DNA from: Nematopogon swammerdamellus
Taxonomy: Eukaryota; Arthropoda; Insecta; Lepidoptera; Adelidae
Length of the DNA stretch: 64,000 nucleotides
NCBI GenBank assembly: GCA_946902875.1
Contig: OX336336.1
Coordinates: forward strand, 25,871,558 to 25,935,557
Direction: 5' to 3'
The first letter of the stretch is position 1; the number at the start of each line of letters is the position of its first letter. This document shows positions 61,801 through 64,000 of the stretch, piece by piece. Below the pieces are notes generated by a model. The model did no database searches and was not told the origin of the DNA. It worked only from the letters and a program-made list of their open reading frames with translations. The position numbers and the translations under genes were made by a program.

Positions 61801-61960
61801 GGTGTCAGAGAAGATAAACTACGATCTTTTGAAGACGGCGCACGGCATTCAGTCCGGCGCGGTGTCGGCGCCGACGCTGCTGGGCACGAGCCTCCTCACC
61901 AAGACCACCGAGGACATCCCGCTCGCATTCACCAGAACTTTGAGCAACGACTGTAAATAG
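34545..61960 (+). CDS. Gclc: Glutamate-cysteine ligase catalytic subunit (10 exons, 639 aa)
   Basis: Joins L-glutamate and L-cysteine with ATP to form gamma-glutamylcysteine, the first and rate-limiting step of glutathione synthesis, in the cytosol, usually with the modifier subunit Gclm. Ten exons (listed separately) join in phase to 639 codons and a TAG stop. Conserved family blocks: WGDEVEY at residues 47-53, [13 protein letters not shown] at 100-112 (Glu103), FNVVEANM at 117-124 with Arg127, [39 protein letters not shown] at 240-250, [14 protein letters not shown] and [20 protein letters not shown]. Length and order match animal GCLC throughout; only the last 50 residues diverge. ATG 34545 is preferred for its AAGATGG context and MGLLTEG start, the family N-terminus. 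Introns are 310 to 8380 bp and full of transposons. In animals the gene is a classical Nrf2/CncC target. No disabling change was seen. Confidence 0.98.
34846..35084 (-). repeat. SINE-A in Gclc intron 1
   Basis: Poly(T) end 40 bp after the exon 1 donor, then the family tail and core to CCCTACCACC. The 5' head is missing. Confidence 0.85.
35097..36196 (-). repeat. GTCY repeat interrupted by a hAT MITE
   Basis: Left part 35097-35235 (TTCCTTACGGAACTCTAATT, TATCTTTTGAACTATAATAG) and right part 35955-36196 (GGCGGATTGCC to CGTACTTGGCCGGTT). The hAT MITE at 35236 separates them inside GTTATTATGGCGGA. Confidence 0.75.
35236..35946. mobile_element. hAT-type MITE, 711 bp copy
   Basis: Same family as 11637-12760, in opposite orientation. 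Ends CATACATCGGAATCCGCGGG and inverse; target duplication GTTATTAT (35228-35235 and 35947-35954). Non-coding. Confidence 0.92.
36210..36481 (-). repeat. SINE-B, diverged
   Basis: ACACAGCCGAGGCTGCTATG, the core, and the box B-like end of the tRNA head (AGATTCGAACCTCGGACC on the plus strand). Rest of the head lost. Confidence 0.75.
36649..36748 (+). repeat. SINE-A 3' fragment
   Basis: GAGCACTGACATGGCACCTA to a short poly(A). Confidence 0.75.
36768..36990 (-). pseudogene. RTE retrotransposon fragment
   Basis: Minus-strand frame reads [20 protein letters not shown] and TYGCETWTL, the C-terminal RTE region. Both ends are truncated. Confidence 0.85.
37408..37733 (-). repeat. SINE-A, near complete
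   Basis: Poly(T), tail, core and the ACCGTGTGG-type head at 37710-37733. Confidence 0.88.
37900..38224 (+). mobile_element. Two partial Helitron-like H1 copies
   Basis: The first ends GCGGGCACAGCTAGT at about 38020. The second, after a TATG microsatellite (38025-38050), ends GCCGCGGGCACGGCTAGT at 38225. Both lack the 5' TCCTTACC start. Confidence 0.7.
38786..39038 (+). repeat. SINE-C with the SINE-B type tRNA head
   Basis: The head GGTGGCCGAGTGGTTTTAGC..GGTCCGAGGTTCGAATCC is that of SINE-B (box A TGGCCGAGTGG, box B GGTTCGAATCC). After GTACCAATGAGTTTTTTCTG it switches to the SINE-C tail (CCCTGCGACGTTTCTTGCCA) without the SINE-B core. Ends in an ACAATAC repeat. Confidence 0.85.
39048..39165 (+). 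repeat. Dispersed repeat shared with 9365-9497
   Basis: AACATTGTGACTTGCGAAGT and AATTTAGAACTGGCGGAATT. Follows the SINE-C tail. Confidence 0.65.
39246..39574 (+). repeat. SINE-A, near complete
   Basis: Head TACCGTGTGTGGCCGGTACT, core, tail with a small insertion near 39535, and poly(A). Confidence 0.87.
39580..39690 (+). repeat. SINE-B 3' fragment
   Basis: CCAGTATGGCACCTACCTTC..GGAGGTGATATTGGCTGGTC..CACCCATACCGGATTACATA and poly(A). Confidence 0.82.
40030..40425 (-). pseudogene. RTE retrotransposon 3' end
   Basis: CAGTCAGTCAGTCAGTCAGC is the inverted simple tail. The minus-strand frame from 40400 is open for 118 codons ([20 protein letters not shown] to YVQQWTLTR), almost identical to the C-terminus at 49900-50255. 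A recent 5'-truncated insertion. Confidence 0.92.
40476..40611. mobile_element. 136-bp MITE, PIF/Harbinger-like
   Basis: GGGCCAATTGCGCCAACACG and its inverse. TTA on both sides (40473-40475, 40612-40614). Related copies at 44034 and 46548. Confidence 0.82.
40818..40990 (-). repeat. GTCY repeat fragment, diverged
   Basis: AGGGCTGTACCTTTTGAACCG and GGTTGAAATTTTCACAAAAT. Lacks the microsatellite. Confidence 0.5.
41067..41260 (-). pseudogene. jockey/CR1-like retrotransposon 3' end, diverged
   Basis: Minus frame reads [20 protein letters not shown] near the end. Truncated on the 5' side. Confidence 0.75.
41261..41679. other. AT-rich sequence, nothing recognised
   Basis: Possibly the 3' end of another minus-strand retroelement (AGATAGAAAGAAATATATTTATTC at 41322-41340). 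No coding frame. Confidence 0.35.
41680..42078 (+). repeat. SINE-B, full length
   Basis: Head GGTGGCCGAGTGGTTTGGGC with box B GGTTCTAATCC, core ACTGTAGGTCCC..CTAGGTGGTAGGCTC, tail, TACTGGATTACATAAAAA end. Its tail carries TGACTCAGC at 42042-42050. Lies 50 bp before exon 2. Confidence 0.9.
42129..42312 (+). CDS. Gclc: Gclc exon 2 (residues 88-148)
   Basis: Acceptor TTTGCAG; reads [20 protein letters not shown] through LMSITNFP. Donor CAG|GTTACC after two bases of codon 149. Carries Glu103, Glu121 and Arg127 in positions equivalent to the human enzyme. Confidence 0.97.
42328..42593 (-). repeat. SINE-A in Gclc intron 2
   Basis: Poly(T) only 17 bp after the exon 2 donor, then tail and core to GTCGCCTTTA. 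Head lost. Confidence 0.87.
42748..43085 (+). repeat. Retrotransposon-like fragment, copy 1
   Basis: CTCTTCGCTGTGGAAGTCGG start. Encodes [41 protein letters not shown], resembling the C-terminal EVGxRG region of some non-LTR retrotransposons (clade unsure). It continues through GAGCCGAAACGTGAAGCATG to CACACCTTCCTT. A second copy is at 54720-55312. Confidence 0.6.
43191..43369 (+). CDS. Gclc: Gclc exon 3 (residues 149-208)
   Basis: Acceptor GTCCACAG; reads [13 protein letters not shown] through [10 protein letters not shown] and [16 protein letters not shown]. Donor CGA|GTAAGA. The intron before it contains a SINE-A and a retrotransposon-like fragment. Confidence 0.97.
43403..43605 (+). repeat. 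SINE-B fragment in Gclc intron 3
   Basis: TACACCTGCTGCTTCACCGT, core with an internal deletion, tail, short poly(A). It fills two-thirds of the 310-bp intron. Confidence 0.85.
43680..43879 (+). CDS. Gclc: Gclc exon 4 (residues 209-275)
   Basis: Acceptor CCTTCAG; reads [14 protein letters not shown] through [17 protein letters not shown] to LAPLCPIM. Donor ATG|GTACCT, phase 0. Contains the conserved Cys triplet 246-248; the human enzyme has a functionally important cysteine (Cys249) in this motif. Confidence 0.97.
44034..44178. mobile_element. 145-bp MITE, PIF/Harbinger-like
   Basis: GGCCCACTTGCACCAACACG and inverse. TAA flanks at 44031-44033 and 44179-44181. Confidence 0.82.
44182..44630. 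other. Unassigned intron 4 sequence
   Basis: No feature recognised. Confidence 0.4.
44640..44885 (-). pseudogene. Non-LTR retrotransposon C-terminal zinc-knuckle fragment
   Basis: Minus-strand frame reads [20 protein letters not shown] then [14 protein letters not shown] and [16 protein letters not shown]. The CxxC..H..C pattern is the C-terminal zinc motif that follows RNase H in I/R1-type retrotransposons. Only this domain is present. Confidence 0.75.
44886..45719. other. Unassigned intron 4 sequence with a hairpin
   Basis: Contains an 18-bp perfect hairpin at 45572-45610 (TTGTACTAGAGAAATGCT and inverse) and a TTCA microsatellite near 45695. GGGTCGCGACCC near 44933 resembles a hAT-type terminal region, not established. 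Confidence 0.4.
45720..46518 (+). pseudogene. CR1/L2-like retrotransposon RT C-terminus
   Basis: A 5'-truncated ORF2 with an open frame from 45745 to 46422: [53 protein letters not shown], the [20 protein letters not shown] block, and [19 protein letters not shown] near the end. These are typical thumb and C-terminal motifs of CR1/L2-group elements. RT catalytic motifs are absent. A tail with AATAAAATAAAAAATAAAAA follows. Confidence 0.88.
46548..46683. mobile_element. 136-bp MITE, PIF/Harbinger-like
   Basis: GGCCCAATTGCGCCAACACG and inverse. TTA at the right, TGA at the left (one base changed). Confidence 0.78.
46913..47070 (+). repeat. SINE-C
   Basis: GGCTAGTCACTAAAATACTTG, CCCTGCGAAGTTTCTTGACT, GATAGAACAAATTGTGACAA, ATGATCAATAAAC end. 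No tRNA-like head. Confidence 0.78.
47125..47199 (+). pseudogene. RTE 3' end, very short
   Basis: GGCAGTGGTTCCGAACCGCT, an internal deletion, then ACGCTGACTGACTGACTGAC. Confidence 0.75.
47368..47588 (-). repeat. SINE-A
   Basis: Poly(T), tail, core to ACCCTACCACC. Head lost. Confidence 0.85.
47941..48331 (-). pseudogene. mariner transposase, C-terminal part with central deletion
   Basis: Minus strand continues from the TSD as [32 protein letters not shown] and [10 protein letters not shown] (first catalytic Asp region), then jumps directly to [18 protein letters not shown] and the family C-terminus ([18 protein letters not shown]). The stretch with the second catalytic Asp, roughly 100 or more residues, is missing. 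It cannot be active. Confidence 0.88.
48324..50255 (+). CDS. RTE reverse transcriptase, endonuclease domain missing
   Basis: 643 open codons with no frameshift. RT blocks in order: [74 protein letters not shown], and FADD at residues 389-392 (catalytic), then the RTE C-terminal region with YGCETWTL and [19 protein letters not shown]. The upstream APE endonuclease of RTE elements is absent (5' truncation). The first ATG (48324) lies in the duplicated target site, not in the element, so the first residues MPI are target-derived. It runs in the same direction as Gclc within intron 4. The intact frame implies recent insertion; it is not expected to retrotranspose without its endonuclease. Confidence 0.92.
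   Translation: MPIFSKSRQAPRSKLSAETLRLLETRRNMKPETRSSVVHRNLNKTISKSIRRDIRRENMKMVERVIEKNRGSKVFARAFSTGANQISKLERANGVVTARKPDILEAVEEFYGQLYSAAIPAPSPSKPVDSDRRAPLTRHYTEDLPDISVYEIKAALKGLKKHKAPGEDGITTELLNAGGRPILKELQKLFNAVLEGGVVPAAWRNSVVVLFHKKGDRAKLKNYRPISLLSHVYKVFSRVITSRLTQRLDQYQPREQAGFRKGYGTMDHIFTVRQVVQKCEEYNKRLFLAFVDYEKAFDSVEKWAVENSLLRCRIDHRYIEVLRNLYRSATMTVRLHENTQPILLGKGVRQGDVISPKLFTNALEDVFKMLEWDNMGINVNGDLLSHLRFADDIVLLSNSRDQLQIMLEDLYTASMKVGLKMNRDKTKVMATEVMTGGQIVIGGEVIEQVEEYVYLGQILRLGRQGLLKEVERRIQLGWAAFGKLKFVLKSDLPQNLKTRIYDQCVLPVMTYGCETWTLTVAVVQRLKVAQQAMERAMLGISLRDMVRNEAIRRRTKVVDIGHRVAKLKWQWAGHVSRRDDDRWSNRVLHWRPWTGKRSVGRPPARWDDDIKYAGGNQWFRIAEGREDWRKIGEAYVQQWTLTR
48332..50275 (+). mobile_element. RTE-clade non-LTR retrotransposon, 5' truncated, young
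   Basis: Inserted into the mariner with a 9-bp target duplication CATGCCTAT (48323-48331 and 50276-50284). Ends in (TGAC)n. The open reading frame inside is uninterrupted. Confidence 0.94.
50276..50560 (-). pseudogene. mariner transposase, N-terminal part
   Basis: Minus strand from about 50545: [60 protein letters not shown], ending RASLDIGM where the RTE is inserted. This is the DNA-binding half of a mariner transposase. Confidence 0.88.
50954..51179. mobile_element. Foldback element, 226 bp
   Basis: Arms of about 85 bases: AATAGGTAGAATATGAATAC..CTAATGTTGGCGAAAAGAC..ACCACCTCTTTCGGGAATTC repeated inverted at the right. Centre is an A/T-rich set of GAATTCC motifs. Superfamily unknown. Confidence 0.75.
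51285..51590 (+). repeat. SINE-D (head shared with SINE-A)
   Basis: GACCGTGTGGGGCCGGTACT head, GCATGTCGTAAAAGGCGAGT, then the SINE-D body and a TTTATTTATTTA end. Confidence 0.82.
51594..51995 (-). pseudogene. CR1-like retrotransposon 3' end
   Basis: Inverse of 55588-55950: AGGAAGCCTAGGCAGATACG, GTTCTTGAGCACTCTTTTTG, GGAAGTTGGTTCCAGTCGTC. The minus frame encodes [14 protein letters not shown] residues, broken. Confidence 0.8.
52052..52125 (-). tRNA. tRNA-like sequence, probably pseudogene or SINE relic
   Basis: Minus strand has box A-like TGGTGCAGTTGG, an anticodon-like stem around TTGGC..GCCAG, and a good T-arm CCAGG/CCTGG with loop TTGAAAT. The acceptor stem pairs poorly and the anticodon loop lacks the usual T33, so a working tRNA is unlikely. 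Confidence 0.35.
52260..52456 (+). CDS. Gclc: Gclc exon 5 (residues 276-340)
   Basis: Acceptor CGAACAG; reads [20 protein letters not shown] through [15 protein letters not shown] to [13 protein letters not shown]. Donor CAA|GTCAGT, two bases into codon 341. Follows the largest intron (8.4 kb). Confidence 0.96.
52479..53100 (-). pseudogene. CR1-like retrotransposon 3' end split by another repeat
   Basis: Tail part 52479-52571 and coding part 52859-53090 (GTTCCAGTCGTCCACCACTC) belong to one copy. A 290-bp repeat sits between. A 14-base inverted repeat (GTTTCATGC / GCATGAAAC) closes it at 53065-53082. Confidence 0.75.
52572..52858 (-). repeat. Dispersed repeat with GC-rich block, copy 1
   Basis: AAAAACGGTAATACCGCCGG..GGCGGGTGCAGGCCGTGGCT..ACGGAGCTCTCCG. 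A second copy is at 53172-53380. Probably 3' ends of an unidentified retroelement. Confidence 0.7.
53172..53380 (-). repeat. Dispersed repeat with GC-rich block, copy 2
   Basis: TTTAAACGGTAATACCGCCG..GCGGGTGCAGGCCGTGGCTA, same as at 52572. Followed by a TTA microsatellite. Confidence 0.7.
53475..53571. repeat. Cluster of ATCACGAA / TTCGTGAT palindromes
   Basis: GATCACGAACAGCATTCGTGAT-like palindrome at 53476, CGAATCACGAATG in the middle, and TCACGAGCACTGTTCGTGAT at the right, the outer ones inverse to each other. A small foldback; function unknown. Confidence 0.65.
53603..53980 (+). mobile_element. Helitron-like element H2, full length
   Basis: Starts TCAATACTAATAATAAATCT and ends AGCCGCGGGCAAAAGCTAG, with T after it. 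Best copy of the family. Confidence 0.77.
53985..54394 (-). repeat. SINE-B, full length
   Basis: Poly(T), tail with GGCTGAGTTGGAGG, core, and tRNA-like head with box B inverse GGATTCGAACC and box A inverse CCACTCGGCCA. Followed by an H2 3' fragment at 54400-54455, 36 bp before exon 6. Confidence 0.88.
54492..54663 (+). CDS. Gclc: Gclc exon 6 (residues 341-398)
   Basis: Acceptor ACGACAG; reads [20 protein letters not shown] through [17 protein letters not shown] to DTDHFE. Donor GAG|GTTACT is weaker than the others but keeps phase 0. Confidence 0.96.
54720..55312 (+). repeat. Retrotransposon-like fragment, copy 2, split by a SINE-B
   Basis: Same start CTCTTCGCTGTGGAAGTCGG and end CACACCTTCCTT as 42748-43085. 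Interrupted at 54818-55015. Confidence 0.65.
54822..55012 (-). repeat. SINE-B fragment
   Basis: Poly(T), GACTGAGTCGGAGGGGCC, then GAGAACACAACCGAGGTTGC. Inserted into the fragment around it. Confidence 0.85.
55330..55475 (-). repeat. SINE-B-related tail, diverged
   Basis: Minus strand: GGCACCTCCTCGGCGGTGAA, ATTGGCTGCACC, CACAGCCACCCAGTTCGG, poly(A). Pattern follows the SINE-B tail with many differences. Confidence 0.5.
55588..55950 (+). pseudogene. CR1-like retrotransposon 3' end
   Basis: Frame 55607-55810: [49 protein letters not shown] and stop. Tail CAGCCTAGGCTGCCTGTCTA and AAATAAAT. It ends 30 bp before exon 7. Confidence 0.87.
55981..56178 (+). CDS. Gclc: Gclc exon 7 (residues 399-464)
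   Basis: Acceptor TTGGCAG; reads [20 protein letters not shown] through [19 protein letters not shown] to FVMPISK. Donor AAG|GTATTT, phase 0. The most conserved stretch of the family. Confidence 0.97.
56242..56659. mobile_element. MITE with inverted repeats of about 37 bp
   Basis: CATATCGTCGCCTAAGTATC..AACACCGCGGAAGTCATTTT at the left is inverted at the right. 418 bp, non-coding. Target duplication unclear. Confidence 0.75.
56775..56890 (-). repeat. SINE-D fragment
   Basis: Inverse of the SINE-D body: CAACCTGCTGCGTGACTCGG, CCAAGGTGAGAGGTGG, ATCTTGTCCCTATCCCTTA. Confidence 0.7.
56930..57300 (+). repeat. SINE-C interrupted by a GC-rich palindrome
   Basis: Upstream part AGCTGTGTTTTCAAGACTG, GGCTAGTCACTATAAAGTAC; tail from 57158 (CCCTGCGAAGTTTCTTGCCG). 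Between them (57017-57156) is an inverted repeat with arms GGATCTCGGCGTGTCG.. and inverse. Confidence 0.72.
57017..57156. mobile_element. GC-rich inverted-repeat insertion
   Basis: GGGACGGATCTCGGCGTGTC..CCCCGCAGCGG pairs with CCGCTGCGGGGGCGACACGC..CGAGATCCGCCCC. About 140 bp, inserted in a SINE-C. Superfamily unknown. Confidence 0.65.
57592..57765 (+). CDS. Gclc: Gclc exon 8 (residues 465-522)
   Basis: Acceptor TCCGCAG; reads [20 protein letters not shown] through an Ala/Pro-rich loop ([14 protein letters not shown]) to [10 protein letters not shown]. Donor AAG|GTGCGG, phase 0. The loop replaces a differently composed human segment. Confidence 0.96.
57901..58303. mobile_element. MITE with inverted repeats of about 60 bp
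   Basis: TATAAGGT and, further in, TTTCGGGAGGGTTACATACA and ACTCAAATAAACA, matched inversely at the right (GTATGTAACCCTCCCGAAAT, ACCTTATA). TATA or TA target. Non-coding. Preceded by an (AT)n run. Confidence 0.78.
58304..58621. other. Unassigned intron 8 sequence
   Basis: Starts CAGGGTGTTTTAGGATAGGG, which may be a transposon end. No partner found. Confidence 0.35.
58622..58965 (+). pseudogene. jockey/CR1-like retrotransposon 3' end
   Basis: Frame 58631-58915: [57 protein letters not shown] and stop. 5'-truncated copy of the 3171-6540 family, open throughout. Confidence 0.9.
58997..60022. mobile_element. pogo/Tigger-like MITE, 1026 bp
   Basis: Ends CAGTACGCGCTCGGTAATCC and inverse GGATTACCGAGCGCCTACTG, with TA on both sides (58995-58996, 60023-60024). 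TIRs of the CAGT..CTCGGTAATCCG type are seen in pogo-like elements. A perfect hairpin lies at 59910-59948 (CGCTCTATAATCCGGCA and inverse). No transposase frame. Confidence 0.82.
60087..60268 (+). CDS. Gclc: Gclc exon 9 (residues 523-582)
   Basis: Acceptor CCGACAG; reads [20 protein letters not shown] through [17 protein letters not shown] to VTDHPQY. Donor CAA|GTGAGC, two bases into codon 583. Confidence 0.97.
60375..60521. mobile_element. 147-bp MITE with TAA flanks
   Basis: TCGTACCCATACTACGTGAC and CGATTTA inverted at the right (TAAATCGGTCACGTGGTATG). TAA at 60372-60374 and 60522-60524. The centre is extremely C-rich. PIF/Harbinger-like by target size. Confidence 0.78.
60525..60829. other. 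Unassigned intron 9 sequence
   Basis: Nothing recognised. Confidence 0.4.
60830..61273 (-). repeat. SINE-A with both heads in series
   Basis: Minus strand, from 61273: head GTACCGTGTGGGGTCGGTAC..GTCGTAAAAGTCGACTAAGG, then directly the tRNA/5S head (GTCAGCCTCGGCAGCTCAGT, GGATGGGTGACCGCCCGACC, GTGGTTCTGATTCC), then core, tail and poly(A). Part of the 5S block is deleted. Confidence 0.85.
61564..61690 (-). pseudogene. RTE 3' end, degraded
   Basis: CCACTGCTGGACATACGCCT, AACCACTGCTTTCCGCCGAC, TTGATGTCGTCGTCCCGCCT. Only the last codons. Confidence 0.8.
61789..61960 (+). CDS. Gclc: Gclc exon 10 with stop (residues 583-639)
   Basis: Acceptor TTTGCAG; reads [20 protein letters not shown] and ends SNDCK with a TAG stop at 61958-61960. 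The start matches the family (human KQDSVITDEMNY). The last 40 residues are not conserved with vertebrates. Confidence 0.96.
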
Positions 61961-62156
61961 CAACCAAGCGGCGCCATCGACGACTGCAGTGCCTTTAGAC
62001 GTTCCGATAGTGTCTCGCGCAGTCTACATGAAGCCGAGTTTACGCATGAGAATCTGCCATTTTGAGGCCTTGACGAGCCCCGTGTACCGCCGTGCGGCAA
62101 CAGCCGAGTAGGCCGATTGCACAGTTGTTTTCCCCGGTGTCTTCTGTTACTTGGCT
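61961..62156 (+). other. Gclc: Gclc 3' untranslated region (proximal)
   Basis: Directly follows the stop codon. The polyadenylation site is not clear. I saw no AATAAA close by; an ATTAAA occurs far downstream at about 63669. Confidence 0.5.
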
Positions 62157-62553
62157 TTTTTTACGGTATGGGTGGCTGAGTCAGAGGGGCCAAAGCGCAT
62201 GCTCCGACCAGCCAATATCACCTCCGAGAAGGTAGGTGCCATACCGGAGACTTCCCTGGATTGCTGGCTATACTGGACTAGAGGAGAACACAACCAAGGC
62301 TGCTATGCGGCCATCTGACATCCAGTACGGTGGTAGCAACCCAGTCGGCTACAATTTGAGCCTACCACCTAGTAAGGGGCAAGGGAAGGGACCTACAGTT
62401 TTACACCGGTTCTGAACGGTGAAGCAGCAGGTGTAGGTATGTACTTAAATTTTTTAGTCAGAAAAAACTCATTGGTACACGCCGACCGGATTCGAACCGC
62501 GGACCTCTCGCATGAGAAGCCGATGCACAAACCACTCAGCCACCCGTCGCTAT
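62157..62553 (-). repeat. SINE-B downstream of the Gclc stop
   Basis: Tail with GGTGGCTGAGTCAGAGGGGC, core, and tRNA-like head inverse (GGATTCGAACC, CCACTCAGCCA). Carries GCTGAGTCA at 62175-62183. May lie in the 3' UTR. Confidence 0.88.
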
Positions 62554-63300
62554 CTGTGTCAACACAATGATGTCGGTTTTTTGTTAGCCGGAGGAACTCT
62601 TGTCTCTTGATGAGTCCCTTTCGTGTCCTGTCTTCAAATCTCACGACTAGCGTAGGGACACTATGCCTCTTCAGTCTGGAATGTGTGAGACTTCCTGTCT
62701 CCACTAGTTTTGATGCCGCTTGCACATTAACGACAAACCTATGTATGCAATTACCCTGGAAGTCTTATAGCCTTCGTGGAGGACATGCGTTGTCTGGGGT
62801 AGCTGGAGACCGGAGTGGTTTTGCACGTAGATCCCCGACGGACTAGTTTGCGATCCATACAAATCGACGGCAATCTGTGTCTGCTCGTGATTGCGGCAGT
62901 TCCCCGCATTTGTAAGTTGAAAATGGCAGTTTCTCGTGCATGAAAATGCATTGCGTAACCTTACCACATTTACGGTTCAAAGACACAAGCAAGAGTTATC
63001 TTTCTTTCGGTGTTCATGTTTCTAGTTCTGTACGGGTCTTGTTAAACGACGACCTCACTGATTGGATGTGCAAAAAGTGGGGTGTGACCATGTACGGGAT
63101 TGTAAATCAGTGTTCACTTTTCTTTAAACACTGTCAGTTATTTTGTAACACCCCACAAATTGGAACGTTGAATTAGCCGGGAGGTGTATATGACAGCTAA
63201 GCTCCGTTTCCAGAGCGGATGATCTTTGAGCTCCCTCGCACAATGGTATGTCCCTCTTGCACCGGTGTTTGTAATCAGGCGTAAAAGAGAGGTGCACGAT
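62554..63300. other. Downstream sequence, possible retroelement ORF1 relic on the minus strand
   Basis: A minus-strand open frame near 62725-62560 reads SKLVETGSLTHSRLKRHSVP then TLVVRFEDRTRKGLIKRQEF, vaguely like the ORF1 of some non-LTR retrotransposons. Weak. It might also be Gclc 3' UTR. Confidence 0.3.
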
Positions 63301-63325
63301 TGTGCAGGGAAGTTCCGGAAGTACT

Positions 63326-63660
63326 ACACACTATGTGACCGATTTTAGGCCACATTTGGACCCCCCCGTCCCCACCCTGTGACCACGTGTGGTATCTTGA
63401 CTAATCGCCCCCAGTTCCCACGTGGTATTTTTGGTGTAATTGAGCAGTGCCTGTCGAGTTGTTGAGAAAAACAGTGCAAGTCCACGCCACCGAAGTGATT
63501 GTTTTTGTGTGTCTAAGACAGTCGCTGCGTCTTTTTAAAACATATTTTGAAAAACCACGTAACAGGGTGAATCCCCGTCTCCCCCCTGTGGCCTAGAGTG
63601 GTATTTTGACAAACACCTTTTTCCCCCCAAATCGGTCACGTTCGTTTGAGGCTCACTGTA
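63326..63660. repeat. C-rich MITE-like fragments related to 60375-60521
   Basis: TATGTGACCGATTTTAGGCC, C-rich tracts, ACGTGTGGTATCTTGAC, and later AAATCGGTCACGTTCG: the same motifs as the 147-bp MITE, more diverged and split by about 100 bp. Confidence 0.55.
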
Positions 63661-64000
63661 CATTTGTATTAAATTCTGTAATGTGTATAAAAATTTTTTA
63701 ATGTTTCGACCGCTCTGGAAACACTTCTATTACAATTGTATGTGAAGAGAAAAGATTGACAGTTTGCGGGATCAGTGAAAATGGTACTTACGAAGAGTGC
63801 CGTGTAATGGTGTGGTTGCTGTTACGCATGAATTTGACCGTGATAAGAAAGTAGATAGGTGCTCTATACCGGGCCTTTTCGGTCCATGTAGGTAGTGTAG
63901 GATATTCAGCGCACTCGGGTGTGTAGAAGTTATTTGAAGGCATTTTACTTAGATGTTTACTTATTCTGTTCAATCTGCATTGTTGACCTACGATGGCTGG
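63661..64000. other. Unassigned sequence to the window end
   Basis: No feature recognised. ATTAAA at about 63669 could serve as a polyadenylation signal. Confidence 0.35.

Overview
The window looks like nuclear DNA of a moth or butterfly (Lepidoptera). Evidence: an intron-rich animal gene with GT..AG introns, AT-rich intergenic DNA, and a dense load of insect-type mobile DNA. The mobile DNA includes RTE and jockey/CR1-type non-LTR retrotransposons, mariner, hAT elements, Helitron-like repeats ending in CTAG, repeats carrying (GTCY)n runs, and several tRNA-derived SINE families. The species is not identified. No bacterial operon, CRISPR array or virus was recognised.

The one complete host gene is the catalytic subunit of glutamate-cysteine ligase (Gclc), on the + strand from 34545 to 61960. 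It has ten coding exons whose splice phases all join correctly to give 639 residues (human GCLC has 637). It makes gamma-glutamylcysteine, the rate-limiting step of glutathione synthesis. Coding sequence is 1.9 kb and the nine introns total about 25 kb, mostly transposon debris. A second, weaker upstream ATG (34464) is in frame and would add a basic 27-residue leader.

Layout. 0-7 kb: two decayed copies of one jockey/CR1-like retrotransposon (one +, one -) on either side of a 102-bp minisatellite. 7-17 kb: AT-rich repeats, an RTE 3' end, two neighbouring Helitron-like copies, a hAT MITE, and a mariner with intact ends and a broken transposase. 17-19.1 kb: a 1.8-kb hAT element with a perfect 8-bp target duplication that keeps only a 148-residue zinc-finger ORF. 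19-28 kb: SINEs, a 477-bp foldback and AT-rich DNA. 28.8 kb: a possible first coding exon of an unknown minus-strand gene. 29.1-30.7 kb: another hAT element with RTE and GTCY material inside. 31-34 kb: MITE, SINE-in-SINE and the Gclc upstream region. 34.5-62 kb: Gclc. 62-64 kb: downstream DNA with a SINE and GC-rich MITE-like pieces.

The most interesting signals are these: SINEs whose head combines tRNA boxes A and B with an embedded 5S rRNA internal promoter; a set of SINE families that exchange heads, a common core and tails; a hAT element reduced to a DNA-binding-domain ORF; an RTE nested in a mariner inside Gclc intron 4, whose first ATG comes from the duplicated target site; and two SINE copies carrying a CncC/Nrf2-like core motif in or just after Gclc, a classical CncC/Nrf2 target. 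Names such as SINE-A to SINE-D and H1/H2 are labels used only here. All repeat boundaries were set by eye.
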